Below, in pieces: positions 48,784 to 59,608 of a stretch of DNA of 64,000 bases. The first letter of the stretch is position 1, and every line of letters starts with the position of its first letter. Origin of the DNA: Hofstenia miamia (Eukaryota; Xenacoelomorpha; Acoela); the NCBI GenBank assembly GCA_004352715.1, contig SCFE01000002.1, positions 6,296,388 through 6,360,387 on the forward strand, in the 5' to 3' direction. The position numbers and the translations under genes are program-made. The notes under the pieces were generated by a model. The model was not told where the DNA came from. It saw only the letters and a program-made list of their open reading frames with translations, and did no database searches.

Positions 48784-50797
48784 AATTTCCTATTTAAAAT
48801 GCAATTTAGCAATAAATTTTACGCTCACTAGTATATACTAATAGCATGTATGTTTCGCGTAGTAGTAATATGCAGGAAAAGCACCGCTTATGAAAAATAT
48901 ATCTATTCGTACCCGAAATGAAATTTTGTTTGTCGCTATTAAAATATCTTAAAAACCATGCAGACTCGTTCACATGGACGTAGTCAGGATTTAGAATTGA
49001 AGGGGGGAAATAATGGGTTACATTTGTAATTCCTGTCATTACACTTTACATTATCCAAATGACAATTTTGCGTCGGAGGACACAACGAATGGGGACATGG
49101 CTCTGTGGTCATCATGGCTAAGCCCCCGCTCACTCATCACTAGTGTATTGTGTACATATATGTACATGCAATTTTATATATTAATGTTCGTCTAAGATCC
49201 GTCAGATCGTTTTGCAATAGTTTTTCTTCCCAACAAATATAAAAAACCCTACAATTATTTTTAGTATAAAAAATTTTGCATAGTGCATCGTGATAGCAAT
49301 TTAGTATTTAAAGCGAACTGAAACAAGATTTTATATAATTGATTTAATGTGTGCAATATAAAGCATAGAAAATTACTTAGTCGTGATTTTATACTTATGA
49401 ACTCATCTAATACCACAAGTTTTGCCCAGAGTTCTGCATAACTTGTGTTGATTATGACAGGATATTTCAAGACAACTCCATAGTTCTTCTATAAAACGAA
49501 ACACATATGCATGTATTAAATATATACAGTCATGAGATCTACTTACTTAGCTGAAGGTGATAAAGCTAAATATTTAAGAATCTTAATTATATCTGTAATT
49601 TCACTTTGTATGTGATTTCAAATATTTAACTGGTATATGATGATAGCATGAAATAGGTTCAAGAGAAGCAAACTCAAATAATTTTCATATAAATATGCAT
49701 CTAGGACTGAAAACTTATTTCAAAACTTTGAAGGTTCGTATTGCTACTGCAGCATTTACTTCATTAAGTAACACTACCGCATGTCCTTTAAGTTTTTCCT
49801 GGCTTACTACTTCTTCGAAAATAATACTCAATCCGCTGATATACTTGCCCTGTTGTTTTGTCAACGAAATCCAAGCTTGTGTCCAGGCAGCGCAATGACT
49901 TTTGTGTACAGACTGTATTTAGTCTTTGTTTCATTTTAAAATAATTTTGAGTTTCATTTTATTACACTAACCTTTGCAATTCAACAACTAGAACACTTAG
50001 CAAAGTCACATAAAATTGGAATAATTTATATTATTGCAATTTAAGTTTCAACTGTGTTTAACTAATTTATTTTTAGACATTTTGTGGAAGCTGCACATAT
50101 AATTGACAATTAAAATCAAATTCTTTTAAGAAATTTGTGGAATGTACAAAATAATTTACAAGAAAATTCCACAAAAATGCACTAGCGGAACAATCTCTTT
50201 CCATAAATGTTGTAAAATCCGTTAAAATAATTTACAAGCTAGATACGCACTTAGTAATTAAATTAGCAAATGTTTGCAAAGTATAAAAATATATTACAAA
50301 AAATATTATTACAGTTTTACAAATAACTCATTAAATGACTCAAACTTACTTAAACAGATAGTGATAATGCAAGCATATGTATATAAACATGCGAAATTAA
50401 AACATTGTACGCTACCAATAATTTAAAGCTATGCTTCAAATCTGCACATCAAATGATGTAATAATTATTTTGGCTCTACTCGTTTCTCAATGAAAATATA
50501 TTAATTATGCTTACCCTCATGCAAACCAAACAACAAAAAATTCATTTATTCGACTACATAGTTCAATGTTTATTGATAGAAGATCTGCATCTTAAGCACA
50601 ATTCCTTTTGGTTTACATTTAAAATTATTTGAAAATGCGATACATTGTAGAAAAATTCGCAATAAAAAATTATGTGTTTGTCAATCATCGAGTGCAAAAA
50701 TCCAAAAAAACTACAGGAGAAATTGTAAATTAATTGCTTACCTGCATTTGCCGATGGTGACATTACTATTTTCGTATTGACTACAGTGCCTTTAGAA
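45635..50797 (-). CDS. Micro-exon gene A (unrecognised family), complete model
   Basis: Exons, 5' to 3' on the minus strand: 50797-50742 (ATG at 50763), 49565-49547, 48567-48547, 48215-48055, 47970-45820, 45774-45635. Exit phases 1, 2, 2, 1, 1 match the entry phases throughout. From the ATG the exons sum to 2,514 nt, 838 codons including the stop. The N-terminus contains MSPSANAALSPSAN, then a hydrophobic core (ICLLLNLCIA) ending NGQ, consistent with a signal peptide cleaved near residue 27-29. The rest is Ser/Asn/Asp/Lys-rich, probably disordered, with some coiled-coil-like text (IEKSLEKLNKIEIQNQEIKE). The C-terminal exons are homologous to gene B. An RNA-free model: the start codon and the 19- and 21-nt exons are the least certain parts. 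Confidence 0.55.
45775..45819 (-). other. 45-nt intron (or retained in-frame segment) of gene A
   Basis: AATT|GTATGG...GTGTTTTAG|TA. The length is divisible by three and the frame is open through it, so retention would insert 15 residues (CMAFIYLSIF...) that are strongly hydrophobic. Alignment with the 37-nt intron of gene B argues that it is normally removed. Confidence 0.55.
45820..47970 (-). CDS. Gene A large exon, 2.15 kb
   Basis: Acceptor TTTATTTAG|GA, phase 1 in and out, about 717 codons. It begins AANLAKIKEKIEKAHNIAGK. Low-complexity polar text follows, with the repeated phrase DVYLG (two copies, in DVYLGRDVF and DVYLGGEQD). Near the end LQELVNISRCSSF aligns with gene B. No domain recognised. 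The open length makes it certainly coding. Confidence 0.85.
48055..48215 (-). CDS. Gene A exon 4 (161 nt)
   Basis: ATATTTAG|G...CCAACAA|GTAAGC, phase 2 in, phase 1 out. It codes LNLCIANGQSISL, then QSPRCPTESKMSPQFKIKVD and CTSSKTGPDISSPT. Joining to the large exon makes one split AGA codon. Confidence 0.6.
48547..48567 (-). CDS. 21-nt micro-exon of gene A
   Basis: ATATATAG|21 nt|GTAAGTATT, phase 2 in and out, coding LHKICL. It supplies the first half of the hydrophobic leader completed by the next exon. Confidence 0.45.
48750..48780. repeat. (TA)n microsatellite
   Basis: Uninterrupted TA tract in a gene A intron. Confidence 0.95.
49547..49565 (-). CDS. 19-nt micro-exon of gene A
   Basis: AATATTTAG|19 nt|GTAAGTAG, phase 1 in, phase 2 out, coding LSPSA. 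This near-repeats SPSAN of the exon before it, suggesting that small exons duplicate within the gene. Confidence 0.4.
49788..49912 (-). CDS. Candidate alternative terminal exon of gene A
   Basis: AAATACAG|TC followed in phase 1 by 41 codons and TAA, coding CTQKSLRCLDTSLDFVDKTT and VYQRIEYYFRRSSKPGKT. Phase 1 entry matches the exit phase of 50742-50797. A second frame through the same DNA stays open longer (to about 49718, including EEVVSQEKLKGHAVVLLNEV), so the frame is ambiguous. Confidence 0.3.
50742..50797 (-). CDS. Gene A first coding exon
   Basis: TAATTTAG|56 nt|GTAAGC. The ATG at 50763-50761 opens MSPSANA. The exon also reads through upstream of the ATG (SKGTVVNTKIV), so translation could begin further 5'. 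The chosen ATG makes the exon sum divisible by three only because of phase continuity; it is not independent evidence for the start. Confidence 0.4.
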
Positions 50798-52211
50798 CTA
50801 AATTAAAAATGTTTGTTTTATTCTTTACTTTTATATATATGATAATTTTTTAATTTTCTTAAAGTCTTATTTGCAAGACAAATGTCTAAAAATATAAATC
50901 ATATTTTAATTATATTCTAGTTATACACACATTGTTTTAAAAAAAATCTGGTATATTTATTACTGTCTTCATCGATAAATTCGCTTTAAAATGTCAGGTC
51001 AGAAAGATATCGAATCATTACTTTTTCAATGTGTTCAATATATCATTGGCCAAAACTTTGCCAATTATTCAAATGTTTTGGCATTGGACTCAATTTACTG
51101 ACTTCAGCGCCCAATATCACGTTAGAGAACCAAAAAATCAAATTTTTTGTTCTCTTTGTATTCAGCCCTATATACGCTATAGTCTTGTCAAGTGGAAAAA
51201 GCTCAGAAGAGATAGCGTTAATCAGTTTCATTGAGAAGATAATCAAAGAATGCTATATTTTAGTTATTTCCTATGAAGATTTCAGAATGATTCCATTTCG
51301 CCTAATATATAAAAAGACTATCCTGCCCTGTCCGAATTTGCATCTATATTATCCTGCCCGGATTTATCCGGATTACCTGTCAAACTTCAGGAGTCGTAGC
51401 TTCACATATTTTTCATATAAAATTACTTCTGCAAGCATGTGTTATTAGTAAGTCAACCGGCAAGCAATTTGCAAAGTTTTAATCAAAACGATCCAAAAGA
51501 TCCTTGCATTAACTAGCTTATGAACTGCAATAAATTTATTAACACAATGTAGTGCGATCCTGCTACGTTAAAATAATGTTGTGTACCAATATTGCAATAA
51601 GAAATATTTACCTGTAAACATTTTTGACCCGCTATGCAATACATCTTGACCCGCTTATAAAGAAAATTATATATTTATTGAAAATAAACTAAAAAGTTAA
51701 ATAAGAACACCGTTTTCAAAGCATTTTTTCTATTTCAGAGTTAGTATAAAATACTTAAAGTTCCTACTAGCCTGGACTTTTGAGGTCCTTTGAAACTTTG
51801 GGTTGAGCACATAGTGCTTCACCTCTGTAACTTTTTATGGGAGTAAACTATTAACATCAAATTTTGGCCAGAGTTACCAGATTTTGTCTTAGTTCTTTAA
51901 ATAAAAATTTCAGAATTTTTTGTTGTCATACAATAACGTCACGAAATATGTTAAAAATTCTGAAAGTTTGCAAAACTGCATGATTTTCATAATTTGAGGC
52001 TAAGAAAGTTTGGAATTATAATTGAAATATTTGGAAAATATAAAGAATTCAATAATGTGAAAGGAAATTCACTTGGAAATATTATTTGAGACAATAAACC
52101 CGAAGAATGCACTCACAGTCAAAATAAAAAATACTGTTGATCAAGTTTTTTATTATTTCCTGATCCGAAATAATTTTAAAGAAAATGTCAAAAAATTTCA
52201 ACCCAATCGGC
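50798..52211. other. No gene seen
   Basis: AT-rich DNA upstream of gene A. A splice-bounded segment near 51612-51660 (minus) was examined but its phase does not fit. Confidence 0.4.
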
Positions 52212-53119
52212 CATAGGCGCCGCGAGCGGGGGGGNNNNNNGGGGGGGGGGGCAAGAGGAGGCACCTGCCCCCCTTTCATGGTGAATTGATTGAATTGACT
52301 AAAGTTTTATCAAATCTAAATTCCGAATTTCTTAGTAATACTTGATTTAAATAAATTTAAGATGTATTAAGTATTGCGCTAAATGTATTGGAACATATTT
52401 TTACTGTATGAAGTACATTTATCAATTTTTCAATTCTAATGTATATAGATACGTACATAGGCGTACGGCATTAATTTTTTCTGGGGGTCTGGAAATTTTT
52501 GCCCGAAATATGAGGTTGGGGTATTGATAATTTATTGACATTTCTAAATATAAAAATTAATATCAGTATTATTTTCAATTATTTCCTTGAATGTTACATT
52601 TACATCTAAAATCAAACGCTTCCTTATTTCTAACCTAACTAATATTGGTCAAGATCATAAATTTGTTTTTTCTCATAATCTTAAATCGATTTATTTTGTT
52701 TTTTTTATTGAATTAGAAGTCTCAGCTCAATTCAAATTAAAGTGATAAATATCTTTTGAATACATGAACTTAAATAACTACATGTCTCACCGAACCATAT
52801 GCAGGCATTATTAAGGCTGACTATGACATTATTTTTCTTGTTGGCCGCAAGCGTTTGTTTAGCATGAATGAGCCCCTTTGCAATAGCAGGGTCATAAATG
52901 CGTTCAAACAGAGCTGCGTGCTGTGCAGATGACACAGTATAAGCTTGGCTGGTTTACTGCTACTGTTTAGTCGCTAAAATAATATAAAATTGTACTCACT
53001 CCCAAGTTGTTTTTATAGTGTATCATCAATGTAGCTTCAAGCGTGAAGTGAGGGTCTGAAATAATCTTTTCATACAACCAAGTATTTCCTATAGCCGTGT
53101 TCGACTATATGCAATTTCA

Positions 53120-53167
<48 letters not shown>

Positions 53168-54045
53168 TGGCTAGGATATTTAACCATTAATACCCTTTCA
53201 TTTACCCTCCAAATCTACATATTATTAACATTACTTTGTTATTAGCAGATTGCTGTATTACATTTATATAAGAAACTAGGGAGTGAGTACAATTTTAGAC
53301 TATTTTAGCGACTGAAACAGTAGCAGTAAACCAGATAAGCTCATACTGTGTCATGTGCACAACACGCAGCCCTGATTGAACGCATTTATGAGCCTGCTAT
53401 TGCAAAGGGGGCTCATCCATGCTAGACAAAAGCTTGCGGCCAACAAGAAATATAATTATATAGTCAGTATTAATAATGACTGCATATAGTTGGGTGAGAC
53501 ATGTAGTTATTTAAGTTCATGTATTCAAAAGATATTTATCACTTTAATTTGAATTGAGCTGAGACTACTAATTCAATAAAAAACAAAATAAATCGATTTA
53601 AGATTATGAAAAAAAACAAATTAAAGATCTTGACCAATATTAGTTAGGTTAGAAATAAGGAAGCGTTTGATTTTAGATGTAAATGTAACATTCAAGGAAA
53701 TAATTCAAAATAATACTGATATTAATTTTTATATTTGGCAATGTCAATAAATTCTCAAACTCCAACCCCATATTTCGGGCAAACATTTCCAGACCCCCAG
53801 AAAAATTAATGCCATCCGCCTATGTACGTATCTATATACATTAGAATTGAAAAATAGATAAATGTACTTCATACAGTAAAAATATGTTCCAATACATTTA
53901 GCGCAATACTAAATACATTTTAAATTTATTTAAATCAAGTATTACTAAGAAATTCGGAATTTAGATTTGATAAAACTAGTCAATTCAATCAATTCACCAT
54001 GAAAGGGTGGCAGCTGCCCCCTTGTCCCCGCTCGTGGCGCCTATG
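52212..54045. mobile_element. 1.83 kb near-palindromic element
   Basis: The left arm 52212-53006 and right arm 53273-54045 are reverse complements over about 780 bp, starting at CATAGGCGCC(G/A)CGAGCGGGG on both outer ends. They enclose 266 bp with a (TA)n tract. Each arm carries the same short open peptide (for example AALFERIYDPAIAKG then HAKQTLAANKKN in the left arm), decayed in the right. Either a foldback transposon or two head-to-head copies. Six Ns (52235-52240) lie in a G run of the left end. Confidence 0.75.
53007..53164 (+). repeat. Dispersed repeat, second copy at 57481-57604
   Basis: The text from TTTTTATAGTGTATCATCAA through CCTATAGCCGTGTTCGACTA to a (TA)n tract recurs at 57481-57604, where it is 15 bp shorter internally and runs into a 1000-N gap. 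It lies in the spacer of the palindrome. Confidence 0.8.
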
Positions 54046-54059
54046 ATATATATATATAT

Positions 54060-54691
54060 ATATACATGTGTATATATATTCTAGCATCATCAGAGTTAGC
54101 ATAACCATAGAGTAAATAGAATAAACAAGAGTTATAGCGGTCTGAAGGCGTAGTATCTACTATCGTGTAGGCAAAAAATTCCATACACCAAAACTTATAA
54201 CGTAGTTATCGTGAAATAACAGCATTAGCACTTTCAGCGAAACAATGTAATAGTAACTAGAGATCGAGAATACGTAGCGTCTAAATTTGTAAACACGTAA
54301 CTGCATATTAGTGGAAGTATGAGAATTTACGTTGTAATTACTGCCGAAGCGATACAAGCTAGCGGTCATCAAATGCATAAAACGAACATCACTGGATCAG
54401 CTAGCCCCGGAGAGGAACGGGCTTGCGTAGGGTTTAGACTCCAGAAACTTCCTACTGGAAATTCACCACTACGCAACCCTTCCTTAACTTCGTGGCAAGC
54501 TTAGCTGCTCATGATCATCTAGTAATGAGTACAAGGATAATAATGACCGTGCTAAGCAGTAACTAACATGTTTTAGACAATCGCGAACACTGTTGCCCTA
54601 TTTATACAGCTAACTAAAACGTAAACAATGTACAAATAACCTGCCAACGGCAGAACTAAAATTAATGTCTGTGCAAGACGTCAGCATCATG
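54060..54691 (-). mobile_element. Possible solo LTR
   Basis: An island of clearly higher GC. Read on the minus strand it starts near a TGATGCTGACG at the gap edge, has a good TATA box (CTGTATAAATAGGGC, about 54592-54606) and ends near GATGATGCTA at 54080. These are features of an LTR promoter unit, but TG...CA ends and a target duplication cannot be confirmed because one side is a gap. Confidence 0.3.
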
Positions 54692-55691
54692 NNNNNNNNN
54701 NNNNNNNNNNNNNNNNNNNNNNNNNNNNNNNNNNNNNNNNNNNNNNNNNNNNNNNNNNNNNNNNNNNNNNNNNNNNNNNNNNNNNNNNNNNNNNNNNNNN
54801 NNNNNNNNNNNNNNNNNNNNNNNNNNNNNNNNNNNNNNNNNNNNNNNNNNNNNNNNNNNNNNNNNNNNNNNNNNNNNNNNNNNNNNNNNNNNNNNNNNNN
54901 NNNNNNNNNNNNNNNNNNNNNNNNNNNNNNNNNNNNNNNNNNNNNNNNNNNNNNNNNNNNNNNNNNNNNNNNNNNNNNNNNNNNNNNNNNNNNNNNNNNN
55001 NNNNNNNNNNNNNNNNNNNNNNNNNNNNNNNNNNNNNNNNNNNNNNNNNNNNNNNNNNNNNNNNNNNNNNNNNNNNNNNNNNNNNNNNNNNNNNNNNNNN
55101 NNNNNNNNNNNNNNNNNNNNNNNNNNNNNNNNNNNNNNNNNNNNNNNNNNNNNNNNNNNNNNNNNNNNNNNNNNNNNNNNNNNNNNNNNNNNNNNNNNNN
55201 NNNNNNNNNNNNNNNNNNNNNNNNNNNNNNNNNNNNNNNNNNNNNNNNNNNNNNNNNNNNNNNNNNNNNNNNNNNNNNNNNNNNNNNNNNNNNNNNNNNN
55301 NNNNNNNNNNNNNNNNNNNNNNNNNNNNNNNNNNNNNNNNNNNNNNNNNNNNNNNNNNNNNNNNNNNNNNNNNNNNNNNNNNNNNNNNNNNNNNNNNNNN
55401 NNNNNNNNNNNNNNNNNNNNNNNNNNNNNNNNNNNNNNNNNNNNNNNNNNNNNNNNNNNNNNNNNNNNNNNNNNNNNNNNNNNNNNNNNNNNNNNNNNNN
55501 NNNNNNNNNNNNNNNNNNNNNNNNNNNNNNNNNNNNNNNNNNNNNNNNNNNNNNNNNNNNNNNNNNNNNNNNNNNNNNNNNNNNNNNNNNNNNNNNNNNN
55601 NNNNNNNNNNNNNNNNNNNNNNNNNNNNNNNNNNNNNNNNNNNNNNNNNNNNNNNNNNNNNNNNNNNNNNNNNNNNNNNNNNNNNNNNNNN
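54692..55691. other. Assembly gap of 1000 N
   Basis: Exactly 1,000 N, scaffolding placeholder. Confidence 0.98.
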
Positions 55692-57480
55692 TTATATATA
55701 TATATATGATTATGCTGAGCTTCTCCATATTCATATTCTAGATAGACGCTATGAAAGAGATAACACCGGTTTCGTAATTTAAAACATCACCAGTACTAGT
55801 TCGCGGTAAAAACTAAATATATCTATGGTAGACTACACTTTATATAATTTAATATTGCATGCTACTAAAATAAGTTGGATGATATCATGCTTAGTTGTTT
55901 TTTTAATAATTAATTTTGCTTGACTGCTTAATTATTAATGCTTCTCCTACGATGTTCTGATCTTAGTCCCATGCAAAAATTTTCTTCTTTTAGCTGATGT
56001 TTTTGCATACACATTTCGAATTTTAGGTGCACATTCATATGTTTCATAATTCTTGTACAAGGATGTCGCTTCGTTTCCTCGAAGTATGATTTTTCACAAT
56101 CATCACATTTATATGTATAAAATAAGGAGAAAACAAAAAAATTTTTTGGATTTGATCTTTATTTAGAAACATATCTTTCGTTTTGTATGATGTCAATATT
56201 GGAATGATCTTTGTCCTTTTTAATTTGGTATTCATTATACTAATTTTTTTCATTAAATTTCTTACTTGGTTTTCTATATAGGGAAGCTTTGATGAAACCA
56301 TGACTGATGTTTATTTAAAGCTTCATTATATAGAAAACCAGAAAAACTAGTGAAATAATTACATACTCAATTGAAAGACAGTATATATGTATTATGTCTG
56401 AGCCCGGACATGATAATCAAGGCAGGATAAAATTGACATCCAGCTAAATTTATATAAGAAATTGAAAACTAAAACACAACATTATATTCTTTAATTTTAG
56501 CAGCATTGGAATCGATTTTGAAATTGACTCCCTAAACAACATCCTTTCAACAAAAGATGTAAAGTGCTTTAGAACTATTTCTACCTCAGGTTGCTGCAAA
56601 TAGTGTACTTAACGGAAGATTTTCTCGTCATAGTTTTAGCAATAAAAAATTTAGATTTTGTGTAAGCCACGAGTGAGCTCATTGTGCTTCGACTGTTTTT
56701 GTTGCTTGTCCAAATTAACTGGTGAGTGGATTGCAATGACGCCGCGAGAAACTTCTTTTAGGAGGCAAAACATTTTTGCATGTGTGATATTTTAGAAACT
56801 TGATTTTGTTGAAAAATATTTTATTTCAAATCAATTTTTGTTTAATCATATAATTGAAAGAGTATATGGAGATGAAATCTTATTTTCCAAGCATTTGATT
56901 ATCAGAAGTAATGTGCTATAATCTGCTATAATCTCCCATCCCATGTGAAAAATATATGCATGTAGGCTTATGGTTTGTTTTTTTCTTCTACCCATCTATT
57001 TTGAAATCAATGTTTACCAGGCTTGGTGTGCAATAGCACAAGTGTGCAAAATCTGTGCAGGTTTGGACAGGAGGTCGATAGACTGCACAACTGCATTTTT
57101 GTGCAGCTGCACAAACACAAATTTGTGCCGCTGTTTCCAGCACATTACCAGTTTCACCCTAAAGTAATACCTACCACCAGCAGAGCAAAATATTTTATAC
57201 ACTCAAATAAGTCACCGCTCGTATTTTTATTTTGATCTAAATTTGTCAAAAATCGCCGATCTTTGGGCATACAAATGCAATTTTCTCACCCAATTTTCAA
57301 GATATTTACACTCGGTTACTCGCAAAATTCTTCTGTATGCTGTACATGTACACAGTAAATATTGTACATAATATTTAAATAAATATTGTACACAAACTAA
57401 ATAGGGCAATTATTTGCTATTATAAATAAGTGCAGTAAACATAAAAAATTGTATTTGTCCTCAGTACAGTACATTACTTT
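55692..57480. other. No gene seen
   Basis: AT-rich DNA with one GTGCA/TGCAC-rich patch at about 57020-57140 that can fold into several hairpins and could be a SINE-like relic. Confidence 0.35.
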
Positions 57481-57604
57481 TTGTTTTTATAGTGTATCAT
57501 CAATATAGAGGGTCTGAAATAATGTTTTCATGCAACCAAGTATTTCCTATAGCCGTGTTCGACTATATGCGATTTCATGCATATATATATATATATATAT
57601 ATAT

Positions 57605-58604
57605 NNNNNNNNNNNNNNNNNNNNNNNNNNNNNNNNNNNNNNNNNNNNNNNNNNNNNNNNNNNNNNNNNNNNNNNNNNNNNNNNNNNNNNNNNNNNNNNN
57701 NNNNNNNNNNNNNNNNNNNNNNNNNNNNNNNNNNNNNNNNNNNNNNNNNNNNNNNNNNNNNNNNNNNNNNNNNNNNNNNNNNNNNNNNNNNNNNNNNNNN
57801 NNNNNNNNNNNNNNNNNNNNNNNNNNNNNNNNNNNNNNNNNNNNNNNNNNNNNNNNNNNNNNNNNNNNNNNNNNNNNNNNNNNNNNNNNNNNNNNNNNNN
57901 NNNNNNNNNNNNNNNNNNNNNNNNNNNNNNNNNNNNNNNNNNNNNNNNNNNNNNNNNNNNNNNNNNNNNNNNNNNNNNNNNNNNNNNNNNNNNNNNNNNN
58001 NNNNNNNNNNNNNNNNNNNNNNNNNNNNNNNNNNNNNNNNNNNNNNNNNNNNNNNNNNNNNNNNNNNNNNNNNNNNNNNNNNNNNNNNNNNNNNNNNNNN
58101 NNNNNNNNNNNNNNNNNNNNNNNNNNNNNNNNNNNNNNNNNNNNNNNNNNNNNNNNNNNNNNNNNNNNNNNNNNNNNNNNNNNNNNNNNNNNNNNNNNNN
58201 NNNNNNNNNNNNNNNNNNNNNNNNNNNNNNNNNNNNNNNNNNNNNNNNNNNNNNNNNNNNNNNNNNNNNNNNNNNNNNNNNNNNNNNNNNNNNNNNNNNN
58301 NNNNNNNNNNNNNNNNNNNNNNNNNNNNNNNNNNNNNNNNNNNNNNNNNNNNNNNNNNNNNNNNNNNNNNNNNNNNNNNNNNNNNNNNNNNNNNNNNNNN
58401 NNNNNNNNNNNNNNNNNNNNNNNNNNNNNNNNNNNNNNNNNNNNNNNNNNNNNNNNNNNNNNNNNNNNNNNNNNNNNNNNNNNNNNNNNNNNNNNNNNNN
58501 NNNNNNNNNNNNNNNNNNNNNNNNNNNNNNNNNNNNNNNNNNNNNNNNNNNNNNNNNNNNNNNNNNNNNNNNNNNNNNNNNNNNNNNNNNNNNNNNNNNN
58601 NNNN
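57605..58604. other. Assembly gap of 1000 N
   Basis: Exactly 1,000 N, with (TA)n tracts on both sides. The microsatellite is the likely cause of the break. Confidence 0.98.
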
Positions 58605-59213
58605 TATATATATATATATATATATATGAATCCTTTTGTACATTCTTCCTATCTATTAATCTAAAAATACAACGTGTTCAACTAATATATGCTAATATCT
58701 TGTGAAGCAAAATTTTACTTGAAAATAGTTTTGCTTGAAATTGCTTCATATGATTTTTACTAAGTGCATTCCGAAACACACACAAATTTTCATTTTATTG
58801 CAATTCAATCTGATCTGTTAAGCTACTTTTTGAAGGTACTAGTTTTTCCTGACAAAAGGTCAAATGCAAATGAAAAAGTTGTTGGCATTTTTTGGTTAGT
58901 AGGCCTGAAACGTCCTTTTATGCTTTGTAGGCAATCAAAGAAAATATTGAAACATTTATATTACGTTAACTAAACATTGATACCAGTTACTAGCTACTAG
59001 GAACGATATATTAACGATTCGTACTATGGTATAAAAATTTATTTGGTTTAAGAAAAGAAAATGTTCATTTTCCATATATTTACCGTCAAATAAAAATTTG
59101 TGTTATCACTTTTGAAGCTTTAGCTTTTAATTGCCACAAATTGGCATAAATGTAGTGAACGCAAAAGGTTAGGTACAATATCTGTTGATAAAAATTCACT
59201 TTATGCATTTGAT
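58605..59213. other. No gene seen
   Basis: A (TA)n remnant, then AT-rich DNA with one 69-codon + frame (58764-58973) of no recognisable content. Confidence 0.35.
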
Positions 59214-59502
59214 CAGGCCCGTGGCTTGTATTTGAAATGTAGGGGGGCATGGCCCTGCAAAGTTCAATAAATTCATTATAGTTTTACTCATATGAAATAG
59301 TTTCACACTTTTTCATTGAAATTTTAAATAGAGTGACATTAGTATTTTATATATTTTAACTAAAATATATTCACTCTAACTTAGTTACAGAATATTAGAA
59401 TTAATACTATGGAGTTTTGTAGCCAGGATCCCAAGAGGAAGGGGTCCCAGTGACCAAACAGGGAGGGCCATGCCCACTCGCCCTCCCCTAGCCACCGCCC
59501 TG
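59214..59502. mobile_element. 289-bp hAT-type MITE
   Basis: The outer ends CAGGCCCGTGGCT and, complemented, CAGGGCGGTGGCT are followed by a shared inner GGGCATGGCCCT. The flanks are CATTTGAT (59206-59213) and CACTTGAT (59503-59510), an 8-bp duplication with one mismatch, as made by hAT elements. No ORF. Confidence 0.7.
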
Positions 59503-59608
59503 CACTTGATGCTTCAGTATCATGGTACATTCTTGTTTCAGCCACATCTATTATTATTATTCTTGCATCTCATAGCTTCATGCTGGTATCCCTCTCAGCT
59601 CGGGGAAT

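Noticed and set aside
51612-51660. Minus-strand segment with ATG and CIAGQK text upstream of gene A
   Set aside because: None of its frames leaves in phase 2, which exon 50742-50797 would require.
57014-57235. Overlapping Cys-rich short frames in a GTGCA-rich patch
   Set aside because: They reflect the repeated GTGCA/TGCAC words; no coding signal.
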